This document shows, piece by piece, positions 53,791 through 63,857 of a stretch of 64,000 nucleotides of DNA (the stretch's first letter is position 1; every line of letters starts with the position of its first letter). Source of the stretch: Phytophthora colocasiae (taxonomy: Eukaryota; Oomycota; Peronosporomycetes; Peronosporales; Peronosporaceae); assembly GCA_018806915.1 (NCBI GenBank), contig JAGKQI010000095.1, positions 434,001 through 498,000 of the forward strand. Reading direction: 5' to 3'. The position numbers and the translations under genes were made by a program. Below the pieces are notes generated by a model. That model did no database searches. It saw nothing but the letters and a program-made list of their open reading frames with translations, and had not been told where the DNA came from.

Positions 53791-56700
53791 GCAGGGCGCA
53801 GTGTATGCGATCCTAGAGGCTGAAGCTCGAGCATTCAAGACGGATGACCAAGAGAGGCCCGTCACGATATTCATCGACAACGGCAGTAGCCTGAATGGCG
53901 TAACTGAGGAGTTGGTGAAGAAGCTTGAGTTGGATGTCACTGAAGGTGACATGATGCAAGTTGATCTCGGTTATGATCAAGTTGTGCATCGTCCACGTCG
54001 GACTGTAGAGATGTCTCTGCAGTTACCAGGGTTTCCTTTGACAACGGGAACATTCCAAGTCATGCCTGTTCCTGAAGGAAAGGATGTTGTTTTAGGCATG
54101 ATGTGGCTGCGGGAGCAGAACCCTGATATCGACTGGAATACTGGACAGATTGCACCTCGCATCAAGTTGGAGAACACGCAGACTGTGAAGTTGAGACTGC
54201 CGAAGACTCGTCCAGCCCGTTGGGTGGCAGGACAACGCCGCGCCAGAGTTGCGCAGGCCCGTGAGATCTTCAATTACTATCGGCAGCATGTCCACAACGG
54301 CCAGTTTGGGCGAACGAAGATTATTTCGTCCAAACAGTTCCAGCAGATGTTGCGTAGGGACAAGGATATTGAGGCAGTGTTTGTCATCAATCCGCCCAGA
54401 TTCGGAGAAGGCTGAACGCTCCAAGAGTCAAGGATGGGACGCTCTCAAGGATAATCCGGCGTATGAGACGCTACTGAAGTATGCGGATACGGTTTTCCGT
54501 ACGGAACTTCCGAATGAGACACCGCCAGTACGGGAAGGAATTGAGCACGAGATTTTGCTCAAACCCGGTACTCAACCGATTTCGGTCAAACAATGGCGCC
54601 AAAGTCCTGATCCGAGAAAAACGATTCAGGCATGGACCAAAGAGAGATGGTTCAGGCTGGCATCATTCGACCAAGTACGTCAGCGTTTTGTGCACCGACT
54701 TTCTGTGTGAAGAAACCAGTCGGATGGCGTATTGTGCACGATTATCATCTATTGAACTTGGCGACGATTTTACCAGCTATTCCTATGCCTCGCATGGAAG
54801 ATACCTTTGATGCGATGGCCGGTAGCTATTGGTATTCGTGCATGGACTTACTTTGGGGTTATTACCAAGTGAAGTTACGAGAAGCAGATATACCTTTCAC
54901 TGCTTTCTCGACCCCAGATGGTCTATTTGAATATCTCGTCACACCCATGGGGCTCAGTGGTAGCCCAGGAACCTTTAATCGACTGCTGCAAAAGGTTTTC
55001 ATGGATTTGAGTGATGTGGCGAAGATTTACTTCGATGATATCTACGTATACACGAAGGGTGAAGATGTGAACGACCACATCGCAGCACTGGACAGGGTAT
55101 TGAAGCGATGTGAAGAGCAGAAGCTCTACATCAAACTGTCCAAATGCCAATTTTGCGTGGATGAGATTCCATGCTTAGGCGACTTTGTCGGACGCAAGGG
55201 CGTTCGTATGGACCCAGATAAGGTGAAGATTATCGCCGAGTGGCCAGTCCCCAAGACCAAGAAGCAAATGGAGAGCTTCCTGGGGACAACGGTTTACGTT
55301 TCGAGATTTTGCAAGGATTTCGCGCAGTTTGCAGGTCCTTTGCATGAATGTATCAAGGGAAAACGTTCTCGTGATGCTATCGAACTCGATGAGAACCAAT
55401 TACACTGTTTTGACGAGCTTAAGAAGCGCTTGTCATCACCTCCGGTTCTCAGTCTTCCTGATTTCTCCAAACCTTTCGGAATTCGGATGGACGCCTCAAA
55501 TTTCGCAATTGGGGGGGTCTTATTTCAAAAGGAGGAGGGGTTGGAACATCCAATAGCCTATGCGGGCAGAAAGATGAAGCCAGCAGAACTGAATTATCCA
55601 GTTCGCGAACAGGAACTACTCGCTATTATGCGCGCGTTGAAGACATGGCGCGTGTATCTTCCTCGACAAGCCATTCCTGGTGGAAACAGATCACAAGAGC
55701 ATTGAGATGATTCTCACACGAAGACGACGAATCGACGCATTGCGCAGTGGTTCAACGAACTTGCGGAGTTTCAGCCTCTGTTCAAGTGGATTCCAGGAGA
55801 GACGAATGTAGTCGCAGATGCGATGTCGAGAAATCCTGAGTTCGAGCATAAGGCAGCGCAAGTGAGCCTGAAGGAACTTCTTGATACGGCTCAAAACCGT
55901 GAAATTGTGGCTACCATGGTCGAGAACAATATGACCGTGGCACAATCCGCAGTGAAGATGTACTCGTGGAACAAGGACTTGCAAGGACTTGTCAAGAAGC
56001 TACAGCTTGGAGACAAGGTTCCGCATTACTCGCTAGATCATGGCGTGCTGTATTATCAGACGCGTGAAGATGAGAGTCCTAGATTGTACATTCCCGATGA
56101 CGAAGATCTGAAGAATCGAGTCATTTGTGAGAACCACGATGCAGTTACGGCAGGCCACCCAGGTATTACAAGACCTATGTCGCAGTACGTGAGAAGTACT
56201 ATTGGCCGAAGATGATGAAGTATATCCAGCGCTATGTGAACACTTGTGAAATGTGTCAGCGCAACAAAGCGAGGCAGGTGAAGCCTCCCGGATTACTTCA
56301 ACCGCTGGAGATACCAAGAGGTAGATGGGTCGACATTTCGATGGATTTCGTTGTGTCTCTACCTCCCCAGCAAGGATGGCTCGAATGCCATCATGGTCAT
56401 TGTGGATCGATTGACCAAGCGTGCAAAGTTTATTGCAACGCAGACGACAGACAGCGCAGAGGATATTGCGAATGTTTTCATGAAGAGTTATGTAAAGAGA
56501 TCATGGCCTTCCGAAGACGATTGTGTCTGATCGTGACTCCAAATTTACGTCTAAGTTTTGGCAGGCTGTTATCACTGCTATGGGAACGCAGCATAACCTG
56601 TCATCGGCATTTAGGCCGCAGACGGATGGACAAACGGAACGTACAAACCGTTTTATCGGAGATTATCTTCGAGGTGTTATCAACCCAGCCCAGAATGATT

Positions 56701-57409
56701 GGGATGAGTTTCTTCATTTGGCAGAGTTCGCCTATAATCGGCGATTGCATGCTACGATTGGCATGTCACCATTTGAAGCGGATCTAGGATATATTCCATA
56801 TATGCCCGACGATATCGCGGCAGATCCGGAAGTTTAAGAAGTTGGAGAAAGCAGCAAAAGAGTTTCTACTCCGACAGGAAGCCTTCCTCAAGGTCGCGCA
56901 AGACCGTATGAGTGAAGCACAGGAGCGCATGAAGCATTATTACGACAGGAACAGACTTGTCCAAGACTTCAAAATTGGCGACATGGTGCTACTAGATGGA
57001 AAGAATTTGGATATCCGTCATGAAAGGGGTACGCACAGTCGAAGAAGTTAGCTCCGAGGTTCATTGGACCATTCCGGTCCAGAAGAAGGTATCTCGAGAC
57101 TCGTATGAGTTGGGATTATCGAAGAACCTGAAGTTGCATTCAGTTTTCCATACATCACTGTTGAAGCCGTACCGCAAAGACCCGAAGCGCAGGCAAAAGG
57201 TGAACAAGGTTGTGTTAGCCGATGGAACTGAAGGGCAACTGGTCGAAGCCGTGATTAACCACCGTAAGTACAAGGGAAGCCGCAGTACAAGGTTTGAGTG
57301 GTTAGGCGAGACCAAGAAGGAAACCACATGGGAACCTGTTGAGAATCTGAAACAGATCCTGGTCTCATCGACCTCTATTGGAAGTCCAAGAAGAGAGAAT
57401 CCTTTCTAG
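53791..57409 (+). pseudogene. pol: protease, RT, RNase H, integrase and chromodomain, frameshifted
   Basis: In order: protease-like VTIFIDNGSS (about 53860, with Asn where Ser/Thr is usual after Asp); RT blocks GWRIVHDYHLLN, MDLLWGYYQV, AFSTPDGLFEYLVTPMGLSGSP and the catalytic IYFDDIYVY (54632-55300); RNase H FGIRMDASNFAIGGVL (about 55480); integrase with the HHCC finger ending CEMCQRNK (about 56245), then DISMDFVVSLP, SDRDSKFTSKFW and PQTDGQTERTNR for the D, D and E; the GDMVLLDGKNL C-terminal block; and a chromodomain (HRKYKGSRSTRFEWLG...TTWEPVENL, about 57260-57345). The frame changes at about 54400, 54620, 55700, 56200, 56380, 56520, 56835 and 57030. Confidence 0.92.
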
Positions 57410-57435
57410 GGGAGGCTCTTTCTCGAAGGAGGTCA

Positions 57436-57945
57436 TGTGACGGAATGCTGTCGATAGCACTCCGTCGGCATTGAAGTGCAAGTTGATGCACTGTAGTGCA
57501 ATCTACATATCTCTACATGTACCCACTTTGTGATTGGCTAAAACTAGATTCTGGTAATATGCCATTGTGGTTTACGCCATTCAACTGAGACATTGAGAGA
57601 GTCTCATTGGCTGAAATTCGAGAAGGTTCTCGAAGCTTGATTATGGGACGCCCAGGAGTCAAGTCAACATTGCTACGTGGAAGTTTATAGGAAAATCATT
57701 GGTAGATAGCCAAATCAGAAGATAGGAAAAGATAGGCTCTAGGATACACTCTACTGGATTTTTGAGAGAGCTCTGTGAGCCACCAGTTAGCTTAGGACCG
57801 TAAGAGCCTTCCTCATTTCAATTCACTTTTCAATTTACCAACAACCCCTCAGTGGCCCACCAACTGGTCACGCCTCCCTGGGTCTTCGCTCCGCCGTCCA
57901 AGTCCGGCCTCCGCTTCCTCGCCCCCGCGCGCCTACTGTGTTACA
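57436..57945 (+). repeat. 3' LTR
   Basis: Copy of the 5' LTR with an extra T in a T run and three extra bases near the end. It is preceded by purine-rich sequence (GAAGGAGG at 57425-57432), a probable polypurine tract. Confidence 0.95.
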
Positions 57946-57950
57946 CAAGG
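57946..57950. repeat. Target-site duplication CAAGG, right
   Basis: Follows the 3' LTR immediately and matches 51315-51319 exactly. Confidence 0.92.
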
Positions 57951-59313
57951 CCCGAGATATCTGCCCTCGAGCTAGACACTGAGCTGTCTACGGATGGTGC
58001 ATTCTCCATGCTAATAGCTGCAGATTCGACGGTCGAAATCGAAAGAACCTCTGGGAGTGAAGCTCCACGCTTTGGGCATGTAAAACCGTATCGCTGCATG
58101 TTCTGGATGAGGTCGTCACGGTCGTATTGGTACGAGTTCGCCCCCAGTTTATTGATATTGACAAACTCCCAGTATTTTGATGGCAGCGGCTTGAAGAATC
58201 GATCCAGCTTCGGGTGATCTTCTGCGCGAATTGCGGCCTTGGACGTGGGGTAAGAACTGTCGACCATCCACAATTGTGTCACATTTGAAGTTGCTTTAGG
58301 ACTCACTTCGTCCTTGTTTACACACTGCTGGAACGCCCATCGCGAAACATCTTTGTTCGTTGGAAGCACGTTATCGCCAAGTTGACACTCGATGTAAATC
58401 TGGGCCAGTAAATCCACCGTTGCACTATCAAACAAAGATAATGCGGTTTGAATTTCGACTGGAACTAATGGGAACTGTGAACGTACTGGATGCTGAAGAA
58501 GACTGGATCTGCCGGACTCACGTACGAGGCAAGAACGGATGACAAGGCACTGTGAATTGCATCTACACAAGAAAAACAAGGTCAACCTCAACTCAAAACC
58601 ACAAGATTCGACAACGTACTGTGCGTTCCAGTCTGAATGTTTTGAGTCACGTCTCGAAATCCACCTGCGTTGCCCAGCGCTACACCCAATCCGGCGTACC
58701 CGAAACTTGCAGGGAAAGTCTTTTCAGCCCAATTGGCTCGTGGGATGCAACGTGAGCATTGACTCAACGTCGTGATCGTGGAGCTTTCACAAAACGAATT
58801 GGCAGGTGCTTTAGTCACGCAGTTACCAGCGATCGTTCTACCGTTGATAGTCACGGAACGTGCCGTCCCTTGAGACCCGCCAAGGCCACGGAGAATCGGC
58901 GAACACGCTTCAATTGAAGTTCCGTTGTTCTCACATTTTTTCTCGACGAATCGAGCGTAGTCGGCGAAGTAGTCCCAGTATGGGATGGTCAGACACGCGT
59001 ACTTGGGTCCCAAACTACGCAACATGTTCTCGTACGCGAGAACGAACCGGCGATTCCAGTACAAGAAACCACATGTGCGCAGGAATTCCGTGGACGAAGT
59101 CTTCTCCGATGCTACTTCAGTGAAAAGGATGTGGTATCCTTTTTGCATCCCAATACCGAGAGCTTCGACGTATAAATTCCGTTCAGTTTGAGTCATAACC
59201 CCCCAAGGCTTGCGGACACGTTTGGGGCACGAGGTTTGACCATCCGAGAGTTGGCAGAACACGAAACATACCACGAGAAGCAGACCGAGCATTTGACCAC
59301 TGCACAAACGCAT
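57946..59313 (-). pseudogene. Tyrosinase 5, N-terminal and core part
   Basis: The start at 59313 gives a signal peptide (MRLCSGQMLGLLLVVCFVFCQLSDGQ). Exons are 59313-58620, 58562-58487 and 58424 onwards, running into the LTR element. Nearest relative: tyrosinase 6 (IPYWDYFADYARF, GYHILFTEV). Compared with it, all three CuA histidines are gone: VASEK for VHSDK, EFLRTC for EAHNTC, and YWNRR for FWHRR. CuB keeps GTHNAIHS, and SIHATVD retains one His of the usual pair. Even before the insertion this was therefore unlikely to be an active oxidase. The coding sequence resumes at 51314 on the far side of the element. Confidence 0.88.
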
Positions 59314-60384
59314 GATCCTTGCAGACGACACTCGTACTGGAATTCGACTGCTTCGAAAAGACGATATCTCCGAGTGACGGGCAGATATCGGAGACTTTAG
59401 CGTCGGGTCGAGGTGTTTTGAGCACGTTCGCTGCGGTTTCCTATCTGGTCCGAACTGGAGCTGTCGACTACCCCGAAAACTGTAGACGAGATACAGTTGA
59501 GTTAAACGAGTCATGACTCAAGCCTGAAGAAACCGTCTTTGCGAAGACACGATCGTCCGAACTTGTTCGGACAGGCGCGAATTTGTCTGCCGATACTCGT
59601 GACACATGAATCACAAGGCCGGAAAGAGTCGCGGCTAGCGAAACGTAAGGTAAGACAGGGGCTTCAACTTGATTCTATCTCGTGTGTCACTCACGAACTT
59701 GCTGGGCTGCAGTCCTTCACTGTGGTTTCAGAGGTTGACTACCAGTGCAGAGTTGGTTGTCTATCAGTGGGCAGTCAACTCGAACAGTGAAGATTCGAAC
59801 GGGAAGTGTGTTTGCAGTATCCTTGACAATTAGCCCACAAATTTGTGAGTACGATCATTTCAGCTGAACGTACCTGTTCAAGCCAACTATGACGTGTGTC
59901 TACACTTCTATTTAGCGTCCGGCTTAGTCCAAGATGTTGGTCGTCGGATAAGTTTCACAGTGGTCTCTCTGGCACAAATTAGTTGGCATTCTCGGGGAGG
60001 AAGGACAACTATTGATCGTGTAACGTCCTCCATTTCCGGAAATGCTGTCTTGGCACTCACAAGTGGCGAATTCGTGTTTAGACTCTTTCGCTGCGTGGTG
60101 ACTGGTTCCTATCCGAAACGAGTTCGGCTTTCCTTCTCATTTTATCCATGACGTCAAACTGAAAATGGTCAGCAACAACCACTGAGTACACTCTACAGAA
60201 AGTTACTATCTCTTACAGGCGCCTTCTGGGCGAGCTCCATACTGCCTGTTGCCTGTTTCAGTCTTCTACCGTTTGAGGCGTGCGTGTGACTGCGTGCGTC
60301 TTGAGCCGGTGAACCGACTCGTGCCCGTTGCATGAATGGCTCTACGCTCTCTAGACCAAAATTTTTGTTTCATTTCTCAACATC
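59314..60384. other. Divergent promoter region, tyrosinases 5 and 6
   Basis: About 1.07 kb between two divergent starts. No gene is supported. TTTTTGTTTCATTTCTC at about 60362-60378 is an initiator/T-rich element directly upstream of the tyrosinase 6 start. Confidence 0.5.
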
Positions 60385-62136
60385 ATGGCCCCTCGCCAGA
60401 TAAAGCCCCAACTTCTCACTCTCCTCGTCTCCATCTCGCTGGTGGTAACTTGCACCAATGCGAATGTGTGGCCGACTAACGGAGTGTGCGGGGCGCGTGT
60501 TCGCTACTCATGGGATGCTCTCGCCGTTGATGACAAGAAACTTTATCGGGATGCCATTGCCACTGCAATGAGTACCGGTTACCACGCCTTGTTCGTAGAA
60601 GTCCATTCGGATAAAGCGTCCTTTAAAGAAGCCCACAACACGTGCGGGATGATGTTTTGGCACCGTCGATACCTGCTCGCGTACGAGGAAATGCTACGCA
60701 GTCTAGGGACGAGATTTGCGTGTATTACCATTCCGTACTGGGACTATTTCGCAGAATACGCCAAGTTTCTAGCCAACGCGTGCTCGGGGTTCGAGGACTG
60801 TTCAACGTTCCTTAAGGACATGGGGGGTAGCTCAGGACCTGCGTCGTCGCTAGTGATTAACGGCTACACTGTGAATGGGAACTGCGTTGACGGGTTATCG
60901 TCCCCGTACGCGAATTTCACGTCCTTCTGCGAGAAATCGACAATTAGCGGATCCTCTTGCTCCGGTTGCATCCCTCGAGGCTCATGGTCAACGCTGAACT
61001 ACCCGTCGGGCTTCTGTTACTCGTCCCTAGCCAAGTATTTGAGTCTCCAGTTCGGCTTTGCGTGGTTCTCCCAGAACATTCACTATGGTGTACATCAGTC
61101 GATCCATAACATGGCTATGGGTGCTATGGCTTCTTACCCGACGTCCGCAGACCCGATCTTCTACAGCCATCACGCTACGGTAGATTTGATCCACCAACTC
61201 TACTTTAACTGTCAGATTGGTAGAAAATTGTCAGACTACGAGAAGAAGACCGGAGACTACGCGTTTGAAACGTGCGCTCAAAGCGACTACACCGCCACTC
61301 CCCCGACCTCCATGTCGACGTTCACAATGTACTGGGGCGGCACTGGACAAACGCGAATTCCCGTTGAAAGTCATCCTCGAATCGGCCGGTTCTTCGCTTA
61401 CCAGCCCAAGGAGTATTGGCGCTATGTCAGTGCTTCTGACATGGGGAATATCTCGTACACTTACGCTGCTGATGATATGTTCAGTCTTCTTCAAGGTGAA
61501 GGACTGACGTGTCCGAAGAGCAACTCGAGGAGATTGTACGAAGTCAACTATGTGGACGTGCCAGTGAATGCTGACAGGAAGCGGAAGGCTGTTGGTCGTA
61601 GTTTCAATCTGTTCCAGGACATCTACGGCTACGCTAGGACGACCACCACCTCCCATGCAGACGCTATTGACCAGGGAGAAACACTCGATTGTCTCTGGTA
61701 TGACCAAAACTATGGCGTGGACGACTTCACGCCCCAATTTCGTTCCAACTGGAACTTGCCCAGTACTGCACACACCTTCTGCTACAACCGTGTTCAGGAC
61801 GTCCGATACGGTCGAAGGCAAGTCAGAGTGCCCGACTGGAGGACCAAATACCGGTTCCACTACTTCACCATGACAGACGCACAGCTTGCCACTGCGTCGG
61901 ATATTACGACTACGGATGAACAAGCTTTGATCATCGCTTCAGACTCCTCCATGCCTACAACAGCCACAATGACGTCGTTTCCTTCAAACTCGGACACTTT
62001 TACTACAGGTACTACGTCGCCCGATACATCAATCCCCGACATGCCAACTCCAGACACAGCATCGTCCACTTCCAACCCTGATACTACAACGCCAACAGAA
62101 AATCCTGATACAACCACAAGTCCACCGACAGTTTAA
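60385..62136 (+). CDS. Secreted tyrosinase 6
   Basis: A 583-residue protein with an N-terminal hydrophobic signal (QLLTLLVSISLVVTCTNA). CuA: FVEVHSDK, EAHNTC, FWHRRYL. CuB: GVHQSIHNMAMG and FYSHHATVD, so all ligands are in place. It forms a second subgroup with tyrosinase 5 (IPYWDYF and GYHALF instead of the IPYFNW and GAYIKF of copies 1-4). The C-terminal Cys domain is present but divergent (LDCLWYDQNYGVDDFTPQF...FCYNRV...WRTKYRF), and the tail is Thr/Ser/Pro/Asp rich (TTSPDTS, NPDTTTPTEN), suggesting O-glycosylation. It lies some 32 kb from the main cluster, on the far side of housekeeping genes. Confidence 0.93.
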   Translation: MAPRQIKPQLLTLLVSISLVVTCTNANVWPTNGVCGARVRYSWDALAVDDKKLYRDAIATAMSTGYHALFVEVHSDKASFKEAHNTCGMMFWHRRYLLAYEEMLRSLGTRFACITIPYWDYFAEYAKFLANACSGFEDCSTFLKDMGGSSGPASSLVINGYTVNGNCVDGLSSPYANFTSFCEKSTISGSSCSGCIPRGSWSTLNYPSGFCYSSLAKYLSLQFGFAWFSQNIHYGVHQSIHNMAMGAMASYPTSADPIFYSHHATVDLIHQLYFNCQIGRKLSDYEKKTGDYAFETCAQSDYTATPPTSMSTFTMYWGGTGQTRIPVESHPRIGRFFAYQPKEYWRYVSASDMGNISYTYAADDMFSLLQGEGLTCPKSNSRRLYEVNYVDVPVNADRKRKAVGRSFNLFQDIYGYARTTTTSHADAIDQGETLDCLWYDQNYGVDDFTPQFRSNWNLPSTAHTFCYNRVQDVRYGRRQVRVPDWRTKYRFHYFTMTDAQLATASDITTTDEQALIIASDSSMPTTATMTSFPSNSDTFTTGTTSPDTSIPDMPTPDTASSTSNPDTTTPTENPDTTTSPPTV

Positions 62137-62245
62137 AGGAAGAACAGTCGGTCATTTCAAAGTATATGTCTTAAAGCTCAACGCTAAACAGTTAAAAACG
62201 CATGTCCCCAGCTTCAATGGTCCTGTATTTACAAGATTCTTACAA

Positions 62246-63661
62246 CTACTCGGTCTTCTGCTCGCGGTGGGCCTGGATCTTGGCTGCCCACTTGTACACG
62301 CTCTTCTTGACTTCCGCTTCATCGATAGTCGTAAGTTTGCGGTTGGCCAGCAGATGCTTGCCATTGATCCAAACGTCCGACACGTTCTCCCGTCCAGCCA
62401 CGTACACGATGTGGCTGATGGCATTGTACATGGGGATCATCTCGATGCTGTCACACTCGACAGCAATGACATCAGCGCGTTTGCCTACCTCAATGGACCC
62501 GATCTCCTTCTCCAACCCCATAGCACGCGCACCGTTGAGTGTAGCCATCTTCAGCGCCTCCGCGGCAGGCACGCTGGAGCTCTGCAGCGTCTGCACCTTG
62601 GCCAAAATGGCAGCCAACTTCATCTCACCGAACATATCGAGCGAGTTGTTGCTAGCCGCACCATCCGTGCCGATGCCGACGTTCACGCCCGCCTTCAACA
62701 TGGCCGTGACCGGTGCGATACCCGACGCCAGCTTGAGGTTGGACGACGGACAGTGCGCCACGTGCGCGCCGGCCACCGCGACATCGTGAATCTCCTCGGT
62801 CGTGAGCTGCGTCATGTGCGCGCAGATGAGGTGTTCGGACAACAGTCCCATGCGCTTCAAGTTGGCTAACGGTCGGAGCTTCTGGTCGCTCTGGTGGCAG
62901 CTCATGGACTGGCGGTTCAGCGCTTCACTGTCGCAGCATTCGCTCGCCGTCTCGTGCAGGTGGATGTGTACGCGTGCCTTGTGCTCCCTAGCGAGTGCAT
63001 CGGAACGTTGAAGGTTCTTGTCCGAGACAGTGTACGGTGCATGAGGCGACACAGTCGCAGTGATGAGGTCGTGGCATCCCGGTGCGTATTTCTCGAGATT
63101 CGGCTTCGCTTTGGCGAAATAGTCGTCTGCTCCAGACCCGTACGGTCCAGGGAATTCCATGATCACCTGCCCCACAGCTCCACGGAAACCGGTTTCCTCC
63201 AAAACTTCGCACACCTGTTCAGGGAAGAAGTACATGTCGTTGCAACAGGTCGTACCGCATCGTAGCATCTCCGCTACGGCGTGTTTCGTGCCGGTTTTGA
63301 TGAAATCCGGGCCGACGAACGCGCCTTCCGTGGGCCAAATGTCCTGCATCAACCAGTCGCACAGCGGTTTGTCGTCCGAAAGTCCTCGAAGAAGTGTCAT
63401 TGCCGAATGCGTGTGCAGATTCACAAGCCCCGGCGTGACGATGTGGTTGGATAGGTGACGCTCTTCCGTTCCGACGAATTGGGCCGAAGCCTCGTCATTC
63501 GGCAGAAGCGCAATGATACGGGAATTGTCAATGACAATGGCGTGGTCGGAAAGAATAACGCCATGAGGCACAACGGGGATCACGTGTGCTGCGTAGATGA
63601 CGAGATCTACGGTGGTTTTAGCGGGGGAGTCGTCCGGGACGGGAGTCTGGTGGGGAGGCAT
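62246..63661 (-). CDS. Amidohydrolase, MTA/SAH deaminase type
   Basis: 471 residues from the ATG at 63661. The frame opens upstream without another ATG. This is a TRZ/ATZ-type amidohydrolase resembling bacterial 5'-methylthioadenosine/S-adenosylhomocysteine deaminases. The metal ligands are recognisable: VTPGLVNLHTHSAM, then SPHAPYT, HIHLHETASE, ICAHMT and GTDGAASNN (the catalytic Asp). The N-terminal and C-terminal strands (DLVIYAAHVIPVV...VWINGKHLLANRKL) form the usual composite sandwich. It should deaminate an adenine-type or related N-heterocycle. The exact substrate is uncertain. It is convergent with tyrosinase 6, with about 110 bp between stops. The bacterial-like sequence raises the possibility of old horizontal transfer. 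Confidence 0.88.
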   Translation of the reverse strand: MPPHQTPVPDDSPAKTTVDLVIYAAHVIPVVPHGVILSDHAIVIDNSRIIALLPNDEASAQFVGTEERHLSNHIVTPGLVNLHTHSAMTLLRGLSDDKPLCDWLMQDIWPTEGAFVGPDFIKTGTKHAVAEMLRCGTTCCNDMYFFPEQVCEVLEETGFRGAVGQVIMEFPGPYGSGADDYFAKAKPNLEKYAPGCHDLITATVSPHAPYTVSDKNLQRSDALAREHKARVHIHLHETASECCDSEALNRQSMSCHQSDQKLRPLANLKRMGLLSEHLICAHMTQLTTEEIHDVAVAGAHVAHCPSSNLKLASGIAPVTAMLKAGVNVGIGTDGAASNNSLDMFGEMKLAAILAKVQTLQSSSVPAAEALKMATLNGARAMGLEKEIGSIEVGKRADVIAVECDSIEMIPMYNAISHIVYVAGRENVSDVWINGKHLLANRKLTTIDEAEVKKSVYKWAAKIQAHREQKTE

Positions 63662-63857
63662 AGCTGTTCGTTTGCGGAATTCCTCGAATGGCTGTCGGAC
63701 GGTGCGATCCGTCTCACAGATTGACAAAAACGTTATGATTGGTTGAAAATAAATAAAGTGAATACAAACCTTTAGTCAGAATTAAAACGACCTTATTACA
63801 AGCTCGCGCCCGTCTCAAGACGAGTCGAATCAGGTACAAGACAACTTCAACGTGGCC

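Larger units (their letters stand above)
51320..57945 (+). mobile_element. Ty3/gypsy chromovirus-type LTR retrotransposon inserted in tyrosinase 5
   Basis: A 6.6-kb element with 506- and 510-bp LTRs that both start TGTGACGG and end GTGTTACA, flanked by the duplication CAAGG. Internal order: primer-binding site, small basic ORF, Gag with tandem repeats and zinc knuckle, protease, reverse transcriptase, RNase H, integrase and a C-terminal chromodomain. By eye the LTRs differ only by a 1-nt indel, a 3-nt indel and one or two substitutions, so insertion is recent. The coding region nevertheless changes frame many times, so this copy was probably mobilised by another element's proteins. Confidence 0.95.
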
